Assembly (NCBI GenBank): GCA_910588325.1
Contig: CAJUPP010000069.1
Location: forward strand, 1 to 18,648
From: an uncultured Hungatella sp.
GTDB taxonomy: Bacteria; Bacillota; Clostridia; Lachnospirales; Lachnospiraceae
Direction: 5' to 3'
Length of the DNA: 18,648 bases
Program-made: the position numbers and the translations under genes
In this document: positions 7,588 through 15,289 of the stretch, one piece after another
How positions within the stretch are numbered: position 1 is the stretch's first letter
Layout of the letters: every line of letters begins with the position of its first letter
The notes under the pieces: generated by a model
Told to the model about the DNA's origin: nothing
The model's database searches: none
The model's input: only the letters and a program-made list of their open reading frames with translations

Positions 7588-8145
7588 ATGATATCTGCAG
7601 GTGATTTTAGAAACGGCATTACCTTAGAGATTGATGGAAATGTATATCAGATTATGGAGTTTCAGCATGTAAAGCCAGGAAAGGGCGCTGCTTTCGTAAG
7701 AACAAAGATTAAGAACGTCATGAGCGGCGGCGTAGTAGAGAAGACCTTCCGTCCTACGGAGAAATTTCCGGCGGCAAGAATCGACAGGGTGGACATGCAG
7801 TATTTATATGCTGACGGTGATTTATATAACTTTATGGATATGAACACCTATGAGCAGATTGCGCTGAATACGGAGACCATCGGCGATGCTTTGAAGTTTG
7901 TGAAAGAGAACGATATGTGTAAGATTTGTTCTTACAATGGAAAAGTATTTTCCGTGGAGCCGCCGTTATTTGTAGAACTGGAGATTACGGATACGGAGCC
8001 TGGATTTAAGGGCGATACCGCAACAGGCGCTACGAAGCCGGCAGTGGTGGAGACCGGTGCAACCGTATATGTACCGTTGTTTGTAGACAGAGGCGACAAG
8101 ATCAAGATTGACACTCGTACCGGAGAATACTTGTCAAGGGTATAA
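7588..8145 (+). CDS. efp: Translation elongation factor P
   Basis: Relieves ribosome stalling at polyproline stretches. It has 185 residues, the usual length, with a KOW-like domain I followed by two OB domains. The loop that reaches the peptidyl-transferase centre is K-P-G-K-G-A-A with Lys32 at the tip, the position modified in EF-P. The C-terminal signature ends in D-T-R-T-G-E-Y-L-S-R-V. No dedicated modification gene (epmA/epmB, earP/rmlD or ymfI) is in this window. The start follows AAGGAGG with a 10-nt spacing. In Bacillus, aroQ, pepP and efp are adjacent; here pepP is absent between aroQ and efp. Confidence 0.97.
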   Translation: MISAGDFRNGITLEIDGNVYQIMEFQHVKPGKGAAFVRTKIKNVMSGGVVEKTFRPTEKFPAARIDRVDMQYLYADGDLYNFMDMNTYEQIALNTETIGDALKFVKENDMCKICSYNGKVFSVEPPLFVELEITDTEPGFKGDTATGATKPAVVETGATVYVPLFVDRGDKIKIDTRTGEYLSRV

Positions 8146-8156
8146 GGACGAAAACC

Positions 8157-8199
8157 AACCTGTATGGAGTCACAAAAGATTTCATACAGGTTTTACTTT
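8157..8199 (+). terminator. Rho-independent terminator of efp
   Basis: AACCTGTATG (8157-8166) pairs perfectly with CATACAGGTT (8183-8192) around a 16-nt loop and is followed by TTACTTT. It starts 11 nt after the efp stop. An in-frame ATG for the next gene at 8164 falls inside this stem, so it is not the asd start. Confidence 0.75.
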
Positions 8200-8235
8200 C
8201 GTGAGGACAATTACATTTTATTGAGGAGAGATATT

Positions 8236-9321
8236 ATGGAAAAGAAATTCAAAGTCGGCGTTTTGGGCGCAACAGGCATGGTGGGGCAAAGATTTCTGTC
8301 CCTGTTAGAGAATCATCCGTGGTATCAGGTGGTGACGGTTGCCGCCAGCCCCCGTTCCGCAGGAAAGACTTACGAGGAGGCTGTGGGAGGCCGCTGGAAG
8401 ATGAGTACGCCTATGCCCGAGTCTGTGAAGAAGCTGATTGTCATGGATGTGAATCAGGTAGAAGAAGTGGCCGCCGGTGTGGATTTTGTATTCAGCGCCG
8501 TGGATATGACAAAGGAAGAGATTAAGGCCATTGAGGAGGCTTATGCGAAGACGGAGACTCCCGTGGTTTCCAATAACAGCGCCCACAGGTGGACGCCGGA
8601 TGTACCCATGGTAGTGCCGGAGGTGAATCCGGAGCATTTTGAAGTCATCCCGTTTCAGAGGAAGCGGCTGGGGACGAAAAGAGGATTTATTGCCGTAAAG
8701 CCAAACTGCTCTATTCAGAGTTATGCGCCGGTTTTGACGGCATGGAAGGAATTTGAACCTTATGAGGTGGTTGCTACTACCTACCAGGCTATATCCGGTG
8801 CAGGGAAAACGTTTAATGACTGGCCGGAGATGGAAGGGAATATTATTCCCTATATCGGCGGGGAAGAGGAGAAGAGCGAGCAGGAGCCGCTGCGGCTTTG
8901 GGGAACCATTGAAAACGGTGTGATTGTGAAGGCACAGGAGCCTGTGATTACCTGTCAGTGCATCAGGGTTCCGGTGCTGGACGGACATACGGCAGCAGTG
9001 TTTGTAAAGTTCAAAAAAAAGCCTGCCAAAGATCAGCTGATTGAGAAGCTGAAAAATTTCAGCGGGCTTCCGCAAAAACTTAATCTGCCCAGCGCTCCGA
9101 AGCAGTTTATTCAGTATCTGGAGGAGGATAACAGGCCTCAGGTTGCCATGGATGTGAATTTTGAGAAGGGGATGGGAATTTCCGTAGGACGTCTGCGCCA
9201 GGATACAGTGTATGATTATAAATTTGTGGGGCTGTCTCACAATACGGTTCGCGGTGCGGCGGGAGGAGCGATTCTTTGCGCTGAAGCTTTGACAGCGAAG
9301 GGATATATTGAGGCAAAGTAG
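8236..9321 (+). CDS. asd: Aspartate-semialdehyde dehydrogenase
   Basis: Makes L-aspartate 4-semialdehyde from aspartyl phosphate with NADPH, at the branch to lysine/diaminopimelate, threonine and methionine. The NADP loop is G-A-T-G-M-V-G-Q at 10-17. The catalytic Cys158 is in K-P-N-C-S-I-Q, and R-V-P-V-L-D-G-H-T holds the substrate Arg/His region. The body resembles the fungal/archaeal branch of the family rather than E. coli Asd. It has 361 residues from the ATG at 8236, chosen because TTGAGGAGAG precedes it. The longer frame from 8164 begins inside the efp terminator. Its aspartate-semialdehyde product feeds homoserine, the precursor of the substrate of MetY encoded later in this window. 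Confidence 0.95.
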   Translation: MEKKFKVGVLGATGMVGQRFLSLLENHPWYQVVTVAASPRSAGKTYEEAVGGRWKMSTPMPESVKKLIVMDVNQVEEVAAGVDFVFSAVDMTKEEIKAIEEAYAKTETPVVSNNSAHRWTPDVPMVVPEVNPEHFEVIPFQRKRLGTKRGFIAVKPNCSIQSYAPVLTAWKEFEPYEVVATTYQAISGAGKTFNDWPEMEGNIIPYIGGEEEKSEQEPLRLWGTIENGVIVKAQEPVITCQCIRVPVLDGHTAAVFVKFKKKPAKDQLIEKLKNFSGLPQKLNLPSAPKQFIQYLEEDNRPQVAMDVNFEKGMGISVGRLRQDTVYDYKFVGLSHNTVRGAAGGAILCAEALTAKGYIEAK

Positions 9322-9381
9322 AATTTTGGTTTGTGAATGCTGTTAGTGTTTGAAATAAATATACAGGAGGCGAAGGAAATT

Positions 9382-10440
9382 ATGGGTTATACAAAAACGG
9401 AATTTGGCAAGCTGGAAGACGGGACTGCTGTTTACAGATATACCCTGACCAATGAGCAGGGGGCCAGTGCATCCTTTACGGATCTGGGAGGTATCTGGCT
9501 GACCATGGTGGTGCCGGACAGAGATGGCAAGATGGCGGATGTGGTGTTGGGGTACGATTCGGTAAAAGGGATTCTCACAGGACCGGGACATCCAGGAGAG
9601 CCGGTGGGGCGCAATGCCAACCGGATTGGAGGGGCTAAGTTTACTTTAAACGGCGTAACCTATGAACTTAATAAGAACAGCGGCGGAAAGCACAATCTTC
9701 ACAGCGGGCCTGATTATTATCGGAACCGGGTGTGGGAGGCTTTGGTTGAAGAAGATGGAATGGGGACAAAAATTTCTTTCTCTCTCTTCAGTCCGGACGG
9801 CGACCAGGGATATCCGGGAAATGCAGATATAACGGTTTCCTATACTCTGACACCGGACAACAGCCTGCAGCTGGATTACCATATGGTAAGCGACAGGGAT
9901 ACCGTGGCTAATTTCACCAATCATGCCTACTTTAACCTGGCAGGCCATGATTCCGGAAACGCCATGAATCAGAAGGTCTGGATTGATGCGGACGCATTTA
10001 CAGTGACAGACGCGGATTCCATTCCCACAGGAGAGCTGGCGCCTGTAAAGGGGACTCCCATGGATTTTACCAAGATGAAGACCATAGCAAAAGATATTGA
10101 GGCAGATTATGAACAGCTTCGGTGGGCCGGCGGTTTTGACCATAACTGGGCGCTGAATCATCCGGCCGGGGAGATTTCCTTAAGCGCCAGGGCAGTGGAT
10201 GAGGCCAGCGGACGGGTGATGGAAGTGTACACGGACCTTCCGGGAGTTCAGTTCTATACGGCCAATTCCATGACCACGGATATGGGGAAAGAGGGAACCT
10301 CATACAAGAAAAGAGACGGCTACTGCTTTGAAACCCAGTATTTTCCGGATGCGGTGAACAAGCCGGAATTTGTTTCGTCTTTTTTGAAGGCAGGCCAGGA
10401 ATATAAAACGACAACCATCTATAAGTTCAGTGTGGAATAG
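9382..10440 (+). CDS. galM: Aldose 1-epimerase (galactose mutarotase)
   Basis: Interconverts alpha and beta anomers of galactose/glucose. 352 residues with the beta-sandwich fold signature: G-R-N-A-N-R-I near 75-81, then H104 and H107 in G-G-K-H-N-L-H. The general acid His181 lies in N-H-A-Y-F-N-L, and the general base Glu317 in C-F-E-T-Q-Y-F-P-D. The start at 9382 follows AGGAGG (9365-9370) and a nearer GAAGGA. An in-frame ATG at 9337 would precede that site and is rejected. No other galactose (Leloir) genes lie nearby. It sits 60 nt after asd and ends 3 nt before topB. Confidence 0.94.
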   Translation: MGYTKTEFGKLEDGTAVYRYTLTNEQGASASFTDLGGIWLTMVVPDRDGKMADVVLGYDSVKGILTGPGHPGEPVGRNANRIGGAKFTLNGVTYELNKNSGGKHNLHSGPDYYRNRVWEALVEEDGMGTKISFSLFSPDGDQGYPGNADITVSYTLTPDNSLQLDYHMVSDRDTVANFTNHAYFNLAGHDSGNAMNQKVWIDADAFTVTDADSIPTGELAPVKGTPMDFTKMKTIAKDIEADYEQLRWAGGFDHNWALNHPAGEISLSARAVDEASGRVMEVYTDLPGVQFYTANSMTTDMGKEGTSYKKRDGYCFETQYFPDAVNKPEFVSSFLKAGQEYKTTTIYKFSVE

Positions 10441-10443
10441 TAC

Positions 10444-12480
10444 ATGACAAAATCGTTATATATCGCAGAAAAGCCCAGCGTGGCCCAGGAGTTTGCAGGT
10501 GCGCTTAAAAAAAACTGGGCGAGAAGAGACGGGTATCAGGAGGCGGATGACGCCATCGTGACATGGTGTGTGGGTCATCTGGTGACTATGAGTTATCCGG
10601 AAAGCTATGACCCTAAGCTGAAACGCTGGAGTCTGGAGACGCTGCCTTTTCTGCCTAAGGAATTTAAATATCAGGTGATTGAAGGTGTCTCAAAACAGTT
10701 TAAAATTGTCAGCGGTCTTTTAAACCGCGGGGATGTGGAAGTGATCTATATCTGCACTGACTCCGGACGGGAAGGGGAATATATTTACCGTCTGGTGGAT
10801 CAGATGGCCGGCGTAAAGGGCAAGGTGAGGAAGAGGGTCTGGATTGACTCTCAGACAGAAGAAGAGATTCTGCGGGGAATCAGGGAGGCAAAGGATTGGA
10901 GTGAGTATGACAATCTGTCTGCCTCCGCTTATCTCCGGGCAAAAGAGGATTATCTGATGGGAATTAATTTTTCCCGTCTGCTTACGCTGAAATATGGAAA
11001 TACGGTATCCGGCTATCTGAAGAAGGACAGGACCGTGGTTTCCGTAGGAAGAGTGATGACCTGTGTGCTTGGAATGGTGGTACGCAGAGAACGGGAGATC
11101 AGGGAGTTTGTGAAGACTCCGTTTTACAGGGTGACAGGAACCTTTGAATCCCAGAAGATGACCTTTGACGCAGAATGGAAGAGTGTGGAAGGGTCTAAAT
11201 ATTTTCAGACTCCGTTTTTGTATAAGGAAAATGGATTTAAAGAAAAGAAGACAGCCCAGGAACTGATTGATTTTCTCTTAGCAGATCCGCCTCTTAAGGC
11301 AGTCATAGCTTCGGTGGAGAGGAAGAAGGAGAATAAGAATCCGCCTCTTCTCTACAACCTGGCGGAGCTCCAGAATGACTGTTCAAAACTGTTTAAAATC
11401 AGTCCGGATGAGACTCTGCGGGTGGTTCAGGAGCTGTACGAGAAAAAACTGGTGACTTACCCCAGAACGGACGCCAGAGTGCTTTCAACGGCAGTTGCCA
11501 AAGAGATTTATAAAAATATTAATGGATTGAAGCAGTTTGAGCCTTTGGGCGTTTTTGCTGCCCAGGTTCTTCAGATGGGAAGCTACAAGACCATTGCAAA
11601 AACACGATATGTAAATGACAAACAGATCACGGACCATTATGCCATCATTCCTACAGGACAGGGCCTGGGGGCGTTGAACGGGCTGTCACCGCTGTCTGCA
11701 AAGGTGTATCAGGTCATAGCCAGAAGATTTTTGAGTATTTTTTATCCTGCTGCGGTTTACCAGAAAACGACTCTGGATTTGGAGAGAAAGCAGGAGCATT
11801 TTTTTGCTGTGTTTAAAGTTTTGGCGGAGCAGGGATATCTGAAGGTTGCAGAAGTTACAAGCAGCAAAAAAAAGCAGGAGGAGCCAAAGGAAGAAAGTCA
11901 AAGAGGAGAGGAATCGGAGAGAAATCAGAAGGATTTGGAAAATCCGGAATTTTTAAGTATGCTGGCTTCTTTAAAAAAGGGAATGGAGATAGGGATTTCT
12001 GCTTTTGCCATCAAGGAGGGAGAGACCTCGCCGCCCAAACGGTATACCTCCGGTTCTATGATTCTTGCTATGGAGAATGCGGGGCAGCTGATTGAGGACG
12101 AGGAGCTGCGGGCTCAGATCAAGGGAAGCGGAATCGGTACCAGCGCTACCAGAGCGGAAATCCTGAAGAAGTTGGTGAACATCCAGTATCTGGCATTGAA
12201 TAACAAGACTCAGGTGATAACCCCCTCTCTGCTTGGCGAACTGATTTTTGAAGTAGTGAACGCTTCTTTGAAGCAGCTTTTGAATCCGGATCTGACGGCA
12301 AGCTGGGAAAAGGGACTGACTTATGTAGCAGAAGGAACCATCACTCCGGAGGAATATATGCAGAAGTTAGAAAACTTTGTGGCCGGAAGAACATATAATG
12401 TGTTAAGACTGAATAATCAGTATCAATTGAGAGATAATTTTGATGTAGCGGCAGTTTTTTATAAAAATAAAGAAAAGTAA
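10444..12480 (+). CDS. topB: DNA topoisomerase III (type IA)
   Basis: Relaxes and decatenates DNA through a single-strand break with a 5'-phosphotyrosine link. 678 residues, near the E. coli TopB length. The toprim domain starts with A-E-K-P-S-V-A (Glu9). Its acidic motif reads T-D-S-G-R-E-G-E (106-112), so the second Asp of the usual D-x-D is Gly. The active-site Tyr339 lies in T-Y-P-R-T-D-A-R. G-S-G-I-G-T-S-A-T-R-A-E is the conserved late motif. A charged low-complexity linker (Lys/Glu/Ser, about 474-500) interrupts the body, and no C-terminal zinc finger is present. The start lies 3 nt after the galM stop without a clear Shine-Dalgarno, suggesting translational coupling. Similar D-x-G-R-E-G-E forms occur in some topoisomerase III lineages, including mobile-element ones. 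Confidence 0.93.
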   Translation: MTKSLYIAEKPSVAQEFAGALKKNWARRDGYQEADDAIVTWCVGHLVTMSYPESYDPKLKRWSLETLPFLPKEFKYQVIEGVSKQFKIVSGLLNRGDVEVIYICTDSGREGEYIYRLVDQMAGVKGKVRKRVWIDSQTEEEILRGIREAKDWSEYDNLSASAYLRAKEDYLMGINFSRLLTLKYGNTVSGYLKKDRTVVSVGRVMTCVLGMVVRREREIREFVKTPFYRVTGTFESQKMTFDAEWKSVEGSKYFQTPFLYKENGFKEKKTAQELIDFLLADPPLKAVIASVERKKENKNPPLLYNLAELQNDCSKLFKISPDETLRVVQELYEKKLVTYPRTDARVLSTAVAKEIYKNINGLKQFEPLGVFAAQVLQMGSYKTIAKTRYVNDKQITDHYAIIPTGQGLGALNGLSPLSAKVYQVIARRFLSIFYPAAVYQKTTLDLERKQEHFFAVFKVLAEQGYLKVAEVTSSKKKQEEPKEESQRGEESERNQKDLENPEFLSMLASLKKGMEIGISAFAIKEGETSPPKRYTSGSMILAMENAGQLIEDEELRAQIKGSGIGTSATRAEILKKLVNIQYLALNNKTQVITPSLLGELIFEVVNASLKQLLNPDLTASWEKGLTYVAEGTITPEEYMQKLENFVAGRTYNVLRLNNQYQLRDNFDVAAVFYKNKEK

Positions 12481-12530
12481 CGTTTTGATAAGGCCTGGCA
12501 GAATCAATCGTGAAAAAAGGAGACAATTTA

Positions 12531-13211
12531 ATGAATAAAGAACAGATGACGATCAAGCAGTTGTATGATACAAGTAAGTCTATGGCAGGGAGTATGATGG
12601 AGCGTTACACGTATCCCTGGGAAGTGCTGTCTCACATTGGAGAGATCATAGCGGCGCTTTCCGCCACTCTTCCAAAGGATGAATATAACTGTATCGGAGG
12701 AAATATTTGGATTCATAAGTCTGTCCAGATGCCGCCTATCTCTACAGTAAAGGGCCCGGCAATCATCGGGGCCAACACAGAGGTGCGTCCTGGTGCCTTT
12801 ATCAGAGGCAATGTAATCGTGGGAGAAGGGGCTGTGGTGGGTAATTCCACAGAACTGAAGAACGTAATTTTGTTTGATGGTGTTCAGGTACCTCATTACA
12901 ACTACGTAGGCGATTCGATTCTGGGATATAAATCTCATATGGGAGCCAGTTCATTGACTTCCAATGTAAAGTCGGATAAGACTTTGGTAAAGGTTCATGG
13001 GGCTGACGGGGATATTGAGACCGGTCTTAAGAAATTCGGCGCCATGCTGGGTGATTTTGTGGAAGTGGGATGCGGTTCCGTGCTGAATCCGGGAACGGTT
13101 GTAGGCTCACATTCCAATATTTATCCGCTTTCCAGCGTGAGAGGCTGTGTGGATGGAAACTCGATCTACAAAAGAGCAGGCGTGATTGTTAAGAAGAGAG
13201 AAGACCTGTAA
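12531..13211 (+). CDS. Left-handed beta-helix protein, GlmU C-terminal-like (acyl/nucleotidyl-transferase-related)
   Basis: 226 residues. An N-terminal helical part (about 1-55) is followed by hexapeptide repeats of the left-handed beta-helix (about 60-215), with turns such as I-I-G-A-N-T, I-V-G-E-G-A and V-V-G-N-S-T. A loop-rich region (H-Y-N-Y-V-G-D-S, then S-S-L-T-S-N-V) resembles the GlmU acetyltransferase active-site area. There is no N-terminal nucleotidyltransferase domain, so the common label 'UDP-N-acetylglucosamine pyrophosphorylase' cannot be literally right. An acyltransferase acting on a sugar or nucleotide-sugar is a plausible role, but the substrate is unknown. AAAGGAGA at 12516-12523 fixes the ATG at 12531; a GTG at 12510 would lie upstream of that site. 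Confidence 0.8.
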   Translation: MNKEQMTIKQLYDTSKSMAGSMMERYTYPWEVLSHIGEIIAALSATLPKDEYNCIGGNIWIHKSVQMPPISTVKGPAIIGANTEVRPGAFIRGNVIVGEGAVVGNSTELKNVILFDGVQVPHYNYVGDSILGYKSHMGASSLTSNVKSDKTLVKVHGADGDIETGLKKFGAMLGDFVEVGCGSVLNPGTVVGSHSNIYPLSSVRGCVDGNSIYKRAGVIVKKREDL

Positions 13212-13281
13212 AATTCTGGTGAAAATAGAAAGGAAAGCCGCTCCCGTAGAACAGAATGTCCTAATGAAAGACAAAAAAAGT

Positions 13282-13287
13282 TATAAT
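13282..13287 (+). promoter_or_regulatory. -10 element before the LytTR regulator gene
   Basis: A perfect TATAAT at 13282-13287 lies in an A/T-rich stretch. No good -35 is seen 16-18 nt upstream (TCCTAA region), so the promoter may need an activator. A start near 13294 would exclude the ATG at 13292 as a translation start. Confidence 0.4.
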
Positions 13288-13339
13288 AAAAATGCAATCA
13301 AATACTGACATGGGAACAACAAGGAAGGGGCGGCGCGGA

Positions 13340-14137
13340 ATGCGGATAGCAGTTTGCGATGATGACAGAAGATTTTGTTACAGGATGAAAGAAATTTTGG
13401 AGCAGTACGAGGAAAGGAACGGAACCCGTGTGGAGATGGAACTGTTCTTTGACGGCAACGAATTGTGCAGAAGGCTAAAGACAGGGGAACGGTATCATCT
13501 GATTTTCCTGGATGTTCTGATGAGACAGCTAAACGGCGTAAAGACGGGAAAATTTATCCGGAAGGTTATGGAGGATCACGATACCAGAATCATATATGTT
13601 TCCTGTGATGAAAATCATGCCATGGAGCTGTTTCAGAATCAGCCTACTAATTTTTTGAAAAAGCCTGTCCGGGCCCAGGTAATTTTTCAAAATCTGGATG
13701 CCATTCAAAAGCGGGACAGAAAGAATCAGAAACAGTTTTTTTATAAGCAGGGAAAATTAATTCATGAAATTCCTTATTCCGAGATTATCTATTATCAAAG
13801 CATGGGACGAAAAATTCAAATCCATACCCCAAAACAGATATATGAATACAACGGAAAATTATCACAATTATTAAGGGAAGGAATTCCCTCTAATTTTATT
13901 TGTATTCATAAATCATATATTGTAAACCGGGACTATATTTCAGGAAAAATGTATGACAAAGTTTATTTGAAGGACGAGGAAGTATGGATTTCCATCAGTC
14001 AGAAATACAGGAAATCTGTGAGAGAGCAATTGAAAGAGCACAAGGGTGAGGAAAGCACAATCCATTGGGATAGAAGAAAGAAAAATGCAGGATTTTCGAC
14101 GAATTATGACAGGAAAGCAGATGAATTTTGCATTTGA
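13340..14137 (+). CDS. LytTR-family (AgrA-like) response regulator
   Basis: Cytosolic two-component DNA-binding regulator of 265 residues. The receiver domain (1-about 120) has the acidic pocket Asp7-Asp9, phospho-acceptor Asp58 in I-F-L-D-V-L-M, and Lys108 followed by Pro. The LytTR DNA-binding domain follows (about 130-240), with I-I-Y-Y-Q-S, the F-I-C-I-H-K-S-Y-I-V-N segment typical of this fold, and I-S-I-S-Q-K-Y. A basic tail of about 25 residues ends the protein. I chose the ATG at 13340: AAGGAAGGGG at 13321-13330 is the binding site and the product starts M-R-I-A-V-C-D-D-D. ATGs at 13292 and 13310 would add residues not typical of the family. No histidine kinase gene flanks it, so its partner and targets are unknown. 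Confidence 0.88.
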   Translation: MRIAVCDDDRRFCYRMKEILEQYEERNGTRVEMELFFDGNELCRRLKTGERYHLIFLDVLMRQLNGVKTGKFIRKVMEDHDTRIIYVSCDENHAMELFQNQPTNFLKKPVRAQVIFQNLDAIQKRDRKNQKQFFYKQGKLIHEIPYSEIIYYQSMGRKIQIHTPKQIYEYNGKLSQLLREGIPSNFICIHKSYIVNRDYISGKMYDKVYLKDEEVWISISQKYRKSVREQLKEHKGEESTIHWDRRKKNAGFSTNYDRKADEFCI

Positions 14138-14183
14138 GAGTGGAGAAATTATTCTTTGTGTTAATATCTTTACAGCAGCCTGA

Positions 14184-14228
14184 TGTCTTGTCTCCTTTGC
14201 TTTCAATGAAAGGCAAAGGGACAGGACA
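14184..14228 (+). other. Long hairpin in the gap between the LytTR gene and ribU
   Basis: The gap 14138-14359 holds no gene I can support. Arms 14184-14204 and 14208-14228 pair over about 20 positions (one G·U, two single-base bulges) around a 3-nt loop AAT. No T-tract follows on either strand, so it is not a textbook terminator, though it could end or protect the converging transcripts. A smaller hairpin (CATGC...GCATG, CAGG/CCTG) follows at 14240-14271. Confidence 0.45.
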
Positions 14229-14359
14229 CGGAATTCTGGCATGCTGCAGGATTCTGACCTGTTTCTGCATGACCGCTGTATGGGGACTTAGAAAGTGGAG
14301 ATGCTGCAGATGTATTTGGGGAATGATCCGCAGCGTCCCATCTTTTCCTTTTACAGGGT

Positions 14360-14956
14360 TTAACCATGAATAATGATGCTGATTCGTTTGTAGATCAGCG
14401 TGGTAATCAGGGAGACAATGGCTCCTTTTATCAGATTGAAGGGCGCTACGCACACAAAGGCAAAGGTCCATACGTTGGAGACAGCAGGATTGATGGCGGC
14501 TCCGGCGGCTATAATAGAGTCCAAAGGCATGAAATTGGAGTAAAACGGAATCATAATCAGGGCGTTTAAAACAGCGCCTGCCACAGCCATGGAGATGGTT
14601 CCCACAACCATGCCCATGAGGGCTCCTTTTTTGGTTTTATTGAGTTTATAGATCCAGCCGGCAGGAAGAATAAGGGCACAGCCGATACAGATGTTGGCAA
14701 ATTCGCCCACAAATCCGGTGGAGGTTGGCTTTAAAACCAGTTTCACCAGAATTTTAACCAGTTCAATGACAGCGCCGGCCAGAGGGCCCATGGAAAAGGT
14801 TCCCACCAGGACGGGGATCTCGCTTAAGTCCAGGCCGTAAAAAGGCGGGGCAATGAAGGGGATGGGGAATTCAAACAGCATTAGAACTGCGCCTAAGGCG
14901 CCGAACATTCCCATTAATACAACGTGTTTCAGGGTAAAAATTTTTTTCTCTTTCAT
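14360..14956 (-). CDS. ribU: Riboflavin ECF transporter substrate-binding component RibU
   Basis: Membrane S component that binds riboflavin and works with a shared ECF module (EcfA1A2T), which is not encoded here. 198 residues, strongly hydrophobic, about six membrane helices. The RibU signature is clear: F-E-F-P-I-P-F near 28-34, then D-L-S-E-I-P-V-L near 43-50, and L-K-P-T-S-T-G-F-V-G-E near 76-86. The start follows TAAGGAGG on the minus strand (complement at 14968-14975) with normal spacing. An FMN riboswitch and terminator in its leader independently support the substrate. It converges with the LytTR gene. Confidence 0.94.
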   Translation of the reverse strand: MKEKKIFTLKHVVLMGMFGALGAVLMLFEFPIPFIAPPFYGLDLSEIPVLVGTFSMGPLAGAVIELVKILVKLVLKPTSTGFVGEFANICIGCALILPAGWIYKLNKTKKGALMGMVVGTISMAVAGAVLNALIMIPFYSNFMPLDSIIAAGAAINPAVSNVWTFAFVCVAPFNLIKGAIVSLITTLIYKRISIIIHG

Positions 14957-15055
14957 TTTACAATATCCTCCTTAAGAAGTTCATCTTGAAGGGGAACTGC
15001 AGCTGTGATGACAGACAGTGATTGGCAGCAGAAGCGGTTTAACAGGCCGGCTGAC

Positions 15056-15092
15056 AGACAACAAAACACCCTGAGTACGGAAATACTCAGGG
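15056..15092 (-). terminator. Riboswitch-controlled intrinsic terminator in the ribU leader
   Basis: On the minus strand CCCTGAGTA and TACTCAGGG form a 9-bp perfect stem around a 6-nt loop (15069-15092). The U-rich tail TGTTTTGTTGT follows. It lies about 30 nt downstream of the FMN aptamer and about 100 nt before ribU, the expected expression platform for transcriptional control: FMN bound, transcription stops. Confidence 0.85.
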
Positions 15093-15121
15093 CGAATACG
15101 TATCAACACTATACAGCATGC

Positions 15122-15236
15122 AGTTTCTTCTCTCATCCAGACTATACTGTCGGTTTTGGAATTTCACCAAATCAGCCACTTATGTGGGTCGCGGACTGTA
15201 CCGCCGGTGGGGAATCGCGCCCCGCCCCGAAGAACT
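15122..15236 (-). ncRNA. FMN riboswitch (RFN element)
   Basis: Read on the minus strand, the conserved blocks occur in order: CTTCGGGGCGGGGCG, TTCCCCACCGGCGGTA, GTCCGCGACCC, a variable P-loop arm, GATTTGGTGAAATTCC, then CCGACAGTATAGTCTGGAT and GAGAGAAG. P1 is closed by AGTTCTTC against GAAGAAACT (one bulge). This matches the six-stem FMN aptamer. It turns down ribU when FMN is plentiful. Confidence 0.96.
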
Positions 15237-15253
15237 TATTATTTATACAACAT

Positions 15254-15282
15254 ATTATAATACCGTGGACAGGGAAATGCAA
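15254..15282 (-). promoter_or_regulatory. Promoter of the ribU riboswitch transcript
   Basis: On the minus strand TTGCAT (complement at 15277-15282) and a perfect TATAAT (complement at 15254-15259) are 17 nt apart. The start is near 15247, just before the aptamer. The -35 lies 7 nt beyond the metY stop codon, and no separate metY terminator is visible, so metY read-through into the riboswitch is possible. Confidence 0.75.
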
Positions 15283-15289
15283 GGATTTT

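Noticed and set aside
8305..9240. 311-codon open frame on the minus strand within asd
   Set aside because: It is antisense to a clear Asd with intact catalytic motifs; composition is His/Arg-rich as expected for a shadow frame.
10750..10785. TopB as a catalytically dead protein because of the missing second Asp
   Set aside because: Other catalytic residues are intact and D-x-G-R-E-G-E is seen in known topoisomerase III groups, so loss of function is not supported.
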